Of a DNA stretch of 49,102 nucleotides, positions 8,698 through 15,968 are shown one piece after another. Numbering within the stretch: the first letter of the stretch is position 1; each line of letters begins with the position of its first letter. This DNA comes from MED-G116 sp038107835 (GTDB taxonomy: Bacteria > Pseudomonadota > Alphaproteobacteria > Puniceispirillales > Puniceispirillaceae), in the NCBI GenBank assembly GCA_038107835.1, contig JAYNHH010000018.1:1-49102 (forward strand), read 5' to 3'. Both the position numbers and the translations under genes were made by a program. Under the pieces are notes generated by a model. That model was given only the letters and a program-made list of their open reading frames with translations. It was not told the origin of the DNA and did not search any database.

Positions 8698-10062
8698 TTA
8701 CTGGATATATTCACCAAACAGATAGTCCGGCAGCCACAGCGCGATTCCCGGGAACTGATACAGCAGAACCATCGAGAAGATGACGATGCCCAGATAGGGA
8801 AGAATGCCCTTGAAGATATCGACAAGCTCGATCTGTCCCTTGAGAACGCCCTTCAGATAATAGGCTGACATGGCCATCGGCGGTGTCAGAAAGGACGTCT
8901 GCAGATTCAGCGCCACAAGCATTGCAAAGAAATACGGATTGACGCCAAAGGTATCCAGCATCGGCAGGAAGATCGGCACGAAGATAATCAGGATTTCCGA
9001 CCATTCGAGCGGCCAGCCCAGAATGAAGATGATCAGCTGGACCATCACCAGGAACTGCCATGGTTCGAGATTCATTGCCAGCACCCAATGTTCGATCACA
9101 TCATGTCCGCCCAGATAGGAGAACACCGAGGCGAATGTCCAGGAGCCGATGAACAGCCAGCAGACCATGGCCGTCGCCTTCGCCGTCAGAAAGACGGATT
9201 CCTTGACTTTGGTCCAGGTCAGCGAGCGGTACAGCAGCGCCAGCAGCAATCCGCCAAGCGCGCCCATTGCCGCTGCCTCGGCAGGTGTTGCCAGACCACC
9301 AAGAATTGATCCCAGAACCATCGCGATCAGCGCGGTCAGCGGCACAAAGGAGACGATCAGGTCCCAATAGATTTTTGATTTTGGCGGCACATCCTCGGCG
9401 CGTGGCTTGGGTGCCAGATGCGGCTGGAAGAAAACGCGCGTGATCACATAGACAATATACAGGCCAGCCAGCAGCAATCCCGGGAACATCGCCGCCGCAT
9501 AGAGGCGCAGCGGCGACAGTTCGGCGATTGCGGCATAGACGATCAGCATGATCGACGGCGGGATCAGAATGCCAAGCGTGCCACCGGCGCAGATGACGCC
9601 GGATGCAAACTGCTTGTTGTAGCCGGCATTTGCCATTGCCGGAAACGCCAGCAGACCCATCAATGTCACCACCGCGCCGACGATGCCTGACGCGGTCGAG
9701 AACACGGCGCATGTCAACAGGGCGGCGATCGCCATCGAGCCGGGCAGGTTTCTGGCCGCCATCTGCAGCGAGTAGAACAGCCGGTTGACGATGTTGGCGC
9801 GCTCGACGACATAGCCCATGAACAGGAACAGCGGAATCGCCACCAGCGTGTCATTTTCCATCACCGAATAGGTGTTCTGGTTCAGCAGGTAGAAAATATT
9901 GTTGTTCAGCAGATCGGCAAAGGTTTCCGCCCCACCCTGATAATAGGCGTAATAGCCAAAGCCAACACCCATCGCCAGCAATGTGAAGGCGATCGGAAAG
10001 CCGAGCAGAACCAGCAGAATGAACAGGCACAACATCAAAATGGCAATTTGTGGATCGGTCAT
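8698..10062 (-). CDS. dctM: TRAP transporter large permease (DctM)
   Basis: The 454-residue large membrane subunit of a tripartite ATP-independent periplasmic transporter, which couples solute entry to the sodium gradient. About 12 hydrophobic segments are visible. Family motifs include AIPLFLFMGYVVERANI near residue 80, CAVFSTASGIVGAVV, GTLGILIPPSIMLIVYAAIAE and LNLQTSFLTPPMAMSAYYLKG. Length is normal. It follows dctQ by 36 bases and is followed by the amidase gene. Together with dctP and dctQ it forms a complete transporter. Confidence 0.95.
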   Translation of the reverse strand: MTDPQIAILMLCLFILLVLLGFPIAFTLLAMGVGFGYYAYYQGGAETFADLLNNNIFYLLNQNTYSVMENDTLVAIPLFLFMGYVVERANIVNRLFYSLQMAARNLPGSMAIAALLTCAVFSTASGIVGAVVTLMGLLAFPAMANAGYNKQFASGVICAGGTLGILIPPSIMLIVYAAIAELSPLRLYAAAMFPGLLLAGLYIVYVITRVFFQPHLAPKPRAEDVPPKSKIYWDLIVSFVPLTALIAMVLGSILGGLATPAEAAAMGALGGLLLALLYRSLTWTKVKESVFLTAKATAMVCWLFIGSWTFASVFSYLGGHDVIEHWVLAMNLEPWQFLVMVQLIIFILGWPLEWSEILIIFVPIFLPMLDTFGVNPYFFAMLVALNLQTSFLTPPMAMSAYYLKGVLKGQIELVDIFKGILPYLGIVIFSMVLLYQFPGIALWLPDYLFGEYIQ

Positions 10063-10098
10063 TTCATCTCATCCATAAAATCTGATTAATGTTGTGGC

Positions 10099-10659
10099 CT
10101 ATCTGGAGTCTTCCATGAGCATGTCTTCGGTTTCCCTGACATCCTCAAGCCGGTCCATCCACACCCCTGACTTCATCGCCCGCCAGCAACGGACCAGTTC
10201 CGCCAGCCCCTGCAGGATCAGCAGAAAGCCAGCCACCGGGATCAGGGTCTTGAAAAAATAAATCTGAATGCGCGCCGGCGAGTTCCAGCTGACTTCCTGG
10301 TAGCGCCAGCTGTCCGAGGCAATTTCCCAGCCATACCAGAACAGGGCCAGAATACCGGGGAAGAAGAACAGCAGATACAGAACGAAATCGATCCGTGCCT
10401 GCCATTTGACCGGGAACAGCCGGTACAGCACGTCACCGCGGACATGCGTGTCCTGCGCCAACGCATAGGGTCCCGCCATCAGGAACAGCGCGCCATACAT
10501 CTGGATCATCATGTCGAAGGCCCAGACGGTTGGTGAGTTCAGCACATAGCGAACAAAGACTTCATAGGAGACCGAGAAGGTGAGAACGAGGATGCACCAC
10601 CCAAAGGCGCGGCCCACCCATACGCTCAGGCTCTCGATGGCATAGACAATTTGTGTCAT
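10099..10659 (-). CDS. dctQ: TRAP transporter small permease (DctQ)
   Basis: A 186-residue small membrane subunit of the TRAP transporter. Four hydrophobic segments are visible: around WCILVLTFSVSYEVFVRY, MYGALFLMAGPYALA, FVLYLLFFFPGILALFWYG and FKTLIPVAGFLLILQGL. The family hallmark pattern RGDVLYRLFP follows the second segment. It interacts with DctM and the periplasmic binding protein. It lies 133 bases downstream of dctP, and that gap holds a strong hairpin that probably lowers dctQ/dctM expression relative to dctP. Confidence 0.93.
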   Translation of the reverse strand: MTQIVYAIESLSVWVGRAFGWCILVLTFSVSYEVFVRYVLNSPTVWAFDMMIQMYGALFLMAGPYALAQDTHVRGDVLYRLFPVKWQARIDFVLYLLFFFPGILALFWYGWEIASDSWRYQEVSWNSPARIQIYFFKTLIPVAGFLLILQGLAELVRCWRAMKSGVWMDRLEDVRETEDMLMEDSR

Positions 10660-10749
10660 TCTGGATGCCCCCAGCTAGATGGCGGTCAATCGTCCCGGCT
10701 GACGACTGGTCGAAGAAATGTAATCACTTGAAACATGGATAAAGGAAAA

Positions 10750-10774
10750 GGCCAGAAGGGGGTCCCTTCTGGCC
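10750..10774 (-). terminator. Hairpin between dctP and dctQ (partial terminator or mRNA stabiliser)
   Basis: A perfect 11-bp stem (10750-10760 paired with 10764-10774) closes a three-base loop; read on the minus strand it is followed by TTTTCC. It stands 19 bases after the dctP stop. Such structures after binding-protein genes commonly raise the binding protein above the membrane subunits, by attenuation or by protecting the 3' end. Confidence 0.8.
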
Positions 10775-10792
10775 GGAATGTCTTGGTATGGC

Positions 10793-11893
10793 TTAACCGA
10801 AATGGTGGCTGTAGGCCATCTTGTAATCTGGCTGGTTCAGATTCAGATAGTTCATCACTTCCTTGGCATAGGCCTTCTGTGACTCGATGACCTTGGCAAA
10901 GAAGGCATCTTCAGCTGAGATACGGTCGACGACGACATCCCATGCTTTCAGCTGCTCTTTCATCACTGACTCAGGCGTGCGGTAGACATTCACGCCCATA
11001 TCCTGCAGCTTCACCAGATCTTCTGAGTAACGCTTTGTGTTGTGCCAGTAGAAGTTTGAGTTCTCGGCCTCGGATGCGTGCTTCAGGATCGCCTGGAGTT
11101 CAGCTGGCAGTGACTCATACTTCTTCTTGTTGAATGACACCTCAAAGAATTCCTGTGACTGGTGGAATGAACCGAGGTGGTAATGCTTGGAAACGTCCTG
11201 CATTCCGAAATCCTTGTCAGATGTCGGATTGTTGAACTCGGCAGCGTCGATCAGGCCTGACTTCATGGCCGGCTGGATCTCACCACCTGGCAGCTGCACA
11301 ACAGACATGCCCATTTCCATGAGAACGTCAGCCGCAAGGCCAACCGTGCGGTATTTCAGGCCGCTCATCTGTGATGCGTCCTTGATCTCTTCCTTGAACC
11401 AGCCCATCGGCTGCGCTGGCATGGCTGAGTTGAAGAATGACACGACATTCAGGCCAAGTGAGCCCATCAGCTCGTTGAACAGCTCCATGCCGCCGCCATA
11501 GTGGCACCAGCCGAGCACTTCCTGTGATGACCAGCCAAAGCAGGGGCCTGTGCCGAACAGTGAGGCTGCCTTTGACTTTGAGTACCAATAGGCCGGCACA
11601 TAGTGACAGGCATCCAGAACGCCGCGGTGAACCGCATCCTGCATCTGGCTTGTCTTGACAACGGCGTTGACGGCAAGCAGGTCGATTTTCAGATCCTTGC
11701 CGGCCATTGCATGGACGCGGTCAACATATGATTTTGCGTTTTCCAGAAAAATGCCGCCGCCCCAGGCTGCCTGCAGTTTAAGTGTCACCGGTGCCGCATT
11801 GGCGATGGATGGTGCGGCAAGGGTGCCTGCCGCCGCCGCGCCCGCGATCGCGGTGCCTTTCAGAAATTTTCTACGATTTGTTGCGTCGCTCAT
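10793..11893 (-). CDS. dctP: TRAP transporter substrate-binding protein (DctP/TakP-like), Tat signal
   Basis: A 366-residue periplasmic binding protein of the DctP family. The N-terminus carries a twin-arginine motif, NRRKFLKG, a hydrophobic stretch rich in Ala and a cleavage-like ANAAP at about residue 33, so export is by the Tat route. The region QLPGGEIQPAMKSGLIDAAE resembles the ligand-binding stretch of TakP-like proteins that bind 2-oxo acids with a cation. It is the first gene of the minus-strand operon, with a strong AGGAGGG ribosome-binding site 5 bases before the ATG. Ligand remains inference; the downstream hydroxyacid dehydrogenase fits a carboxylic acid. Confidence 0.92.
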   Translation of the reverse strand: MSDATNRRKFLKGTAIAGAAAAGTLAAPSIANAAPVTLKLQAAWGGGIFLENAKSYVDRVHAMAGKDLKIDLLAVNAVVKTSQMQDAVHRGVLDACHYVPAYWYSKSKAASLFGTGPCFGWSSQEVLGWCHYGGGMELFNELMGSLGLNVVSFFNSAMPAQPMGWFKEEIKDASQMSGLKYRTVGLAADVLMEMGMSVVQLPGGEIQPAMKSGLIDAAEFNNPTSDKDFGMQDVSKHYHLGSFHQSQEFFEVSFNKKKYESLPAELQAILKHASEAENSNFYWHNTKRYSEDLVKLQDMGVNVYRTPESVMKEQLKAWDVVVDRISAEDAFFAKVIESQKAYAKEVMNYLNLNQPDYKMAYSHHFG

Positions 11894-12033
11894 GATGTCC
11901 CTCCTACAGGTCGATTGGATACATTTTTAGTTATTGGCCCAGAAAATAAGTAATCCGGCACCAAGGCGCAACGCAATAATCGCTATGGTCACACAAAATA
12001 TTTTTCAAAAATTCGCAAAATTGCCAAGGGGCC

Positions 12034-12045
12034 GAACGGCCGTTC
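12034..12045. promoter_or_regulatory. Perfect 12-bp palindrome upstream of the TRAP operon
   Basis: GAACGGCCGTTC is a perfect palindrome about 140 bases before the dctP start, in the 345-base non-coding stretch 11894-12238. This stretch is AT-rich on the dctP side and also holds the terminator at 12146-12171. A weak minus-strand promoter (TTGGCA from 12027 downward, AT-rich -10) could serve dctP. The palindrome is a candidate operator; no regulator gene is adjacent. Confidence 0.4.
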
Positions 12046-12145
12046 TGCGTAACAGGCTGTTAATATTGACAATAAGCAAAAACAGTTTTTTTCAATGGGA
12101 ATTGAATGGGAATTGATGGAAACGGGAGCTGTTTTCCAAAGCAAA

Positions 12146-12171
12146 GCGGCACCCCATTTCAGGGGTGCCGC
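12146..12171 (-). terminator. Rho-independent terminator after the exported-protein gene
   Basis: A perfect 10-bp GC-rich stem (12146-12155 with 12162-12171) and six-base loop. On the minus strand it is followed by TTTGCTTTGG. It lies 68 bases after the stop of the gene at 12239-13084 and would also stop read-through toward the dctP promoter region. Confidence 0.75.
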
Positions 12172-12238
12172 GATGGGGTTTGGCCGTGGGCGCTTGAAGA
12201 ATCAGCCCCGCCCTCACTGTGACGCGGGACCTGTGATG

Positions 12239-13084
12239 TTACTCGAGTCCGCTATTGTCATGGGCCGCCTGGACCTGATCACAGACACTGCCGCCGCCGC
12301 CAGCCACACATTCATCATAGCCCTCGAAACCGAGGAAGGTCTCAATCCCACCCTCGATCTGGCTGAGATCGCTCATGAAGCTCTCCACCTCATCGGCCAG
12401 CCCGTCATCGACCATGGTTTCCAGCTCATCAATGAAATGCTCGACCTCATCGGCTGGCAGTTTTTCAAGCACCGCATTGACGGCGACCAGATTTTCAACC
12501 GACAGGCCGGTTTCGGTGCTGAAGTCCCTGATCTCCTGCAGCGTCTCGGCATCGAGCAGCGCCAGCTCTTCCCTGTCGAGCAGCTTGTCAATTTCGACAC
12601 CGGTGCTCTCGGAAATCTGCGAGACAGCCATCACCTCGTCAAAGCTGACCTCGGCGAGGCCGGTGATCTCCTGGACGACGGCATCGCCGACAATGGCCAC
12701 CATGCTCTCCTTGGTCTTGCCGCGCAGCTCGCGTGTCGGCACAAAGGTGATGCTGTCGCCGACGACGACAAAGACATTGTTGCCAACGACGCCGGCTGGC
12801 TCGTCACGCCGCTTGGCATTGGCAATCATGTTCGCCCTGTTCCGCGGCGAGGCACCGACATGGACCGAGCCATCCTTTGCCATGACCTCACCGGTTTTCA
12901 GCGTCAGCGCCGTGGCCGGCACCACCCCGGCCCCGAGGGTGAGCAGCAGGGCGGCGGCAATGAATTTTGGAAAAAAGCGGGCGCGCTGGCCCTGCGGGGG
13001 CGCGGTGTCGCATTGCGTTGTGGCGTGGCTCATCAATTCTCTGGTGATCTCTCTGGTGGTCTCTCTGGTCGTCTCTCTGGCCAT
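12239..13084 (-). CDS. Exported acidic protein, unknown function
   Basis: A 281-residue protein I do not recognise. The first 17 residues are an unusual run of RETT/REIT repeats encoded by a 12-bp DNA repeat, then a basic stretch and a signal-like segment FIAAALLLTLGAGVVPATA (about residues 41-59). The mature part has a short beta-type region with GDSITFVPTRELRGKTKE, then a long acidic, probably helical part rich in Glu, Asp, Leu and Val with motifs such as LLDREELALLDAETLQEI and LPADEVEHFIDELETM. It ends near a pair of cysteines (YDECVAGGGGSVCDQ). ATG 13084 has AGGAG nine bases upstream; ATG 13033, after the repeats, is an alternative. A longer frame on the opposite strand over this gene has shadow-like composition. 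A FecR-like surface role is possible but unproven. Confidence 0.7.
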   Translation of the reverse strand: MARETTRETTREITRELMSHATTQCDTAPPQGQRARFFPKFIAAALLLTLGAGVVPATALTLKTGEVMAKDGSVHVGASPRNRANMIANAKRRDEPAGVVGNNVFVVVGDSITFVPTRELRGKTKESMVAIVGDAVVQEITGLAEVSFDEVMAVSQISESTGVEIDKLLDREELALLDAETLQEIRDFSTETGLSVENLVAVNAVLEKLPADEVEHFIDELETMVDDGLADEVESFMSDLSQIEGGIETFLGFEGYDECVAGGGGSVCDQVQAAHDNSGLE

Positions 13085-13085
13085 C
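13038..13085. repeat. Four tandem 12-bp repeats overlapping the start of the exported-protein gene
   Basis: Four units of the form TCTCTGGTSRTC at 13038-13049, 13050-13061, 13062-13073 and 13074-13085, with a fifth partial unit to 13090. They encode the RETT/REIT run of the minus-strand protein, and the last unit contains its ATG. As the unit is a multiple of three, copy-number change would keep the frame. Confidence 0.9.
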
Positions 13086-13182
13086 TCTCTTTACTCCTGT
13101 CACTGGTCTGGCAAATGGGTCAGTCCGGCACGGGGCAGGCCCGGCGGGCCACCCTTGTCCGGATCGCCAGCACCATGCTTAA

Positions 13183-13200
13183 AATTAGGAAATTCTAATT
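13183..13200. promoter_or_regulatory. AT-rich inverted repeat in the divergent intergenic region
   Basis: Arms AATTAG and CTAATT flank six bases between two divergently read genes (exported protein and enolase-superfamily enzyme). The whole 339-base gap 13085-13423 otherwise shows only a GC-rich palindrome at 13138-13150 and no further reading frame I can support. A candidate operator of unknown partner. Confidence 0.35.
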
Positions 13201-13423
13201 AATGAAAAATTGCCTGCACTTATGGCGCTTCACGGAAAAGTGATCGAAATCAGCTGATTGCAGCCATTTGATTGTGCCGGGCTGCTGGTCACTCAGCCCC
13301 AGGTTGCGCCGCTTTTTGATTGACCCTGTCACTGCCCGCATGGAACAGTCGGAGCGGGAAGGTCGGCTGGCCACACACCGCCACGCCGCAGCCAGTCCCT
13401 TGCCGCCGCAGGAGACCGGCCCC

Positions 13424-14545
13424 ATGAAAATTGCCAGGCTCGAGACCTTCACCACGCCAGACATTGCCTTTGTCCGCCTGACCACCGACAGCGGGCATAG
13501 CGGGATCGGCCAGATGTCGACCTATCACGCCGATATCACGACGCAGGTCTTTCACCGGCAGGTTGCCCCCTGGGTTCTGGGCCGGGGGCTTGATCTTGAT
13601 GCGCCGGCCGCCGATTTTGCCGACATTGCCGCGCTGGTGCATGAGCGCGAGCATAAATATCCGGGCTCCTATGTCCGCCGGGCGCTGGCCGGGCTGGACA
13701 CCGCGCTGTGGGATCTTGCCGGCAGGCTGGCCGAACGGCCGGTTGCCAGCCTGATTGGCGGCTCGCCCGGGCGGGTGCGCGCCTATGCCTCGTCGATGAG
13801 GCGTGACATCACCCCGGATGACGAGGCTGAGCGGCTCTGCCGGCTGCGCGACGGGAAGGGGTTTGACGCCTTCAAATTCCGCGTTGGTGCCGAATGCGGG
13901 CGCGGGCGTGATGAATGGCCCGGCCGGACCGAGCAGATCATCCCGACGGTCAGCCGCGCGCTTGGCGATGATGTTGTTCGCATGGTAGATGCCAACAGCT
14001 GTTTCGGCGTTGCGCGGGCGATCGAGGTCGGCCATCTGCTCGAGGATCACGGCGTCACCCATTATGAAGAACCCTGCCCCTATTGGCAGCCAGAGCTGAC
14101 CCGGCAGGTGACCGCCGCGCTGGCGATTGATGTCACCGGCGGCGAGCAGGATTGCGACATGCGCATCTGGCAGCACGCCATCGACAATCACATTACCGAT
14201 GTGATGCAGCCTGATGTGATGTATATGGGCGGGCTGACCCCGACGCTGCAGGTCGCGGCGATGGCGGCGGCCGGGGGGTTTGTCTGCACGCCGCATGCGG
14301 CCAATCTGTCGCTGGTGACGATCTGCACGATGCACCTGCTGCGCGCCATTCCGAATGCCGGCCCCTATCTGGAGTTCGCCATCGAGGGCGCGGATTACTA
14401 TCCCTGGACCGAGGGGCTGTTCCGCGGCGATCCATTTGCCGTCGAGGCGGGGTGCGTCGAGGTGACGGACGCGCCCGGCTGGGGCGTCGAGGTCTCGCCC
14501 GACTGGCTGGCGCGCGCCGCCTACGCCGTCTCGGCCATGGAGTGA
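13424..14545 (+). CDS. Mandelate racemase/enolase-superfamily enzyme (sugar-acid dehydratase-like)
   Basis: A 373-residue enolase-superfamily protein, abstracting an alpha proton of a carboxylate with Mg2+. The capping domain precedes a barrel with KFR at residues 151-153 (catalytic Lys position), metal ligands D189 (MVDAN), E215 (YEEP) and E241 (GGEQD), D264 and the base H291 in TPHAANLS. This is the mandelate-racemase subgroup, in which most members dehydrate sugar acids. ATG 13424 has GGAG nine bases upstream; the longer open frame to 13268 has no family match. The stop region is tandemly duplicated and the sirtuin gene follows after 66 bases. Substrate unknown. Confidence 0.9.
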   Translation: MKIARLETFTTPDIAFVRLTTDSGHSGIGQMSTYHADITTQVFHRQVAPWVLGRGLDLDAPAADFADIAALVHEREHKYPGSYVRRALAGLDTALWDLAGRLAERPVASLIGGSPGRVRAYASSMRRDITPDDEAERLCRLRDGKGFDAFKFRVGAECGRGRDEWPGRTEQIIPTVSRALGDDVVRMVDANSCFGVARAIEVGHLLEDHGVTHYEEPCPYWQPELTRQVTAALAIDVTGGEQDCDMRIWQHAIDNHITDVMQPDVMYMGGLTPTLQVAAMAAAGGFVCTPHAANLSLVTICTMHLLRAIPNAGPYLEFAIEGADYYPWTEGLFRGDPFAVEAGCVEVTDAPGWGVEVSPDWLARAAYAVSAME

Positions 14546-14597
14546 GCGCTCGGCCATGGAGTGAGCGCCAGAAAAGACAGACGCCAGAAAAGACATA
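14530..14597. repeat. Two nested tandem microduplications at the end of the enolase-superfamily gene
   Basis: A 19-bp unit at 14530-14548 is repeated exactly at 14549-14567, carrying a second copy of the gene's last codons and TGA. It is followed at once by a 16-bp unit at 14566-14581 repeated at 14582-14597 with one mismatch. The result spaces the gene from the sirtuin start at 14612. Confidence 0.9.
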
Positions 14598-14611
14598 CGG
14601 CAGGAGAGGCA

Positions 14612-15651
14612 ATGACGACACTCTATATCACTGGCGCCGGCGTCAGCGCCGACAGCGGCATCCCCACCTTTCGCGGGCATGATGGCTATTGGACCATCGG
14701 TTCGCGCAACTACACGCCGCAGGAAATGGCGACGCGGGCAATGTATCTGGGCGACCCGGCGCAGTTTCTGCTCTGGTATTACCGCCGCTTTGCCGCGTAT
14801 CGCCATGTCCAGCCAAATGCGGTGCATCGCTGGCTTGCCGCCCAGTGCAATGGCGGCGGCGGTTCGGGTGGCGCGCGGCTGATCACGCAGAATATCGACG
14901 GGCTGGATGGCAAGGCCGGCAATGAAGATTACATCAGCATCCANNNNNNNNNNNNNNNNNNNNNNNNNNNNNNNNNNNNNNNNNNNNNNNNNNNNNNNNN
15001 NNNNNNNNNNNNNNNNNNNNNNNNNNNNNNNNNNNNNNNNNNNAGAATATCGACGGGCTGGATGGCAAGGCCGGCAATGAAGATTACATCAGCATCCACG
15101 GCCGTCTTGACCGGATGACGCTGCTGCATGACCAGAGCCTGTTTGACCATCGCGGTGATGGTACGGCCGGTGCCGCGGCGGAGGCAGGCATCGCGCTGCT
15201 TGATGCGCCCTGGGATGAAGTCGCGGCCAGCCTTGCCGATACCGGCGCAAACGGGCTAGCCCCAGCCGATGGGCCGGCTGATGAGGCCAGTGAGCCCGCC
15301 CTTATCGCGGCGCTGCTGGTGGCCTGCCGCATTCCGCGGGCGGGGCCGCAGATGGGTGTCTCGCTAAAGCCCTATGTGCTGTTGTTTGATGAATATTACA
15401 CCGATCTCTATCGCATGACCGAGGCCGAGGCCTGGATGAATGGTGCCAGCCGGATGGTGTTCATGGGGACGTCATTTTCGGTGAACATCACTGCGATTGC
15501 GCTGCGCGTGGCGGTGCAGCGCGGCATCCCGGTGGAGATTGTCGACCCGGAGCCGATTGACCTAGCTGCCAGTTTCGGCATTCCCACCGGCATGGCGGAT
15601 ATCAGCTATCGCAGGATGAAGGCGCAGGCCTGGGTCGTGGCGCAAGGCTAG
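14612..15651 (+). CDS. Divergent Sir2-family NAD-dependent deacylase, split by a false assembly gap
   Basis: A sirtuin: NAD-dependent removal of acyl groups from protein lysine, or ADP-ribosyl transfer. If the 55 bases repeated on both sides of the N run are merged, one 294-residue frame results. It shows GAGVSADSGIPTFRG (8-22), TQNIDGLD (92-99), the catalytic His111 in ISIHG, LKPYVLLFDE (the RPxVVxFGE position), and MGTSFSVNI (GTS motif). The His111 codon is the one split at the junction. I see no pair of CxxC zinc-binding motifs between the catalytic His and the LKP motif; that segment instead holds an Ala-rich insert. Strong ribosome-binding site CAGGAGAGG. As deposited, the 155 extra bases break the frame. 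Confidence 0.85.
14944..15043. other. 100-N scaffold gap with identical 55-bp flanks (false gap)
   Basis: Exactly 100 N. The 55 bases before it (14889-14943) are identical to the 55 after it (15044-15098). Collapsing them restores the sirtuin frame, so no sequence is likely missing. Confidence 0.95.
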
Positions 15652-15968
15652 AGACGTAATTTATTTTGGAGCGCGAGATCTGCGCGGATGATTCTGCCGC
15701 TGATCGGATGATCATTGCCGCCTCCTTGATCTTGTAGGATATTCCCCTTTAGTAAATGCTCCGGATGCTTCAGCTGCCCTGAAAGGCACCCCAATAAACA
15801 TTCCCGCCATGTGTCCCCGGTATGCGCCCGGATATGCGTCTCTGCCAAAGATTTGATCCAGCGGGATCATGTCCAGGCCATGTTGTTTCCATCAACCGGG
15901 CGCCCGTGAACTGGTCGTCCCTCAAACGGGCGTCCATCAAGATGAAAAGGGAGTGATCACGCCCCAGC
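15652..15968. other. Non-coding stretch after the sirtuin
   Basis: About 317 bases without a gene I can support, between convergent genes. It contains an orphan minus-strand ribosome-binding site and start (AAGGAGG, ATG at 15715) opening a 37-codon frame that runs antisense into the sirtuin end. A 66-codon minus-strand frame (15648-15848) has no recognisable content. It may be the scar of a lost gene. Confidence 0.5.

Noticed and set aside
12095..13198. 367-codon plus-strand frame opposite the exported-protein gene
   Set aside because: It is rich in His, Arg, Gln and Gly with no domain or ribosome-binding site, while the minus frame has a signal segment, a good site and a terminator. Typical antisense shadow of GC-rich coding DNA.
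12375..13202. 275-codon Ser/Thr-rich plus-strand frame
   Set aside because: Frame-shifted shadow of the Leu/Glu-rich minus gene; serine runs arise from complementing its codons.
13289..14827. 512-codon minus-strand frame over the enolase-superfamily gene
   Set aside because: Antisense to a gene with all catalytic motifs; composition is His/Arg/Gly-rich with no recognisable fold.
14612..14943. Two separate partial sirtuin genes
   Set aside because: Identical 55-base flanks and exact frame restoration show one gene interrupted by assembly filler.
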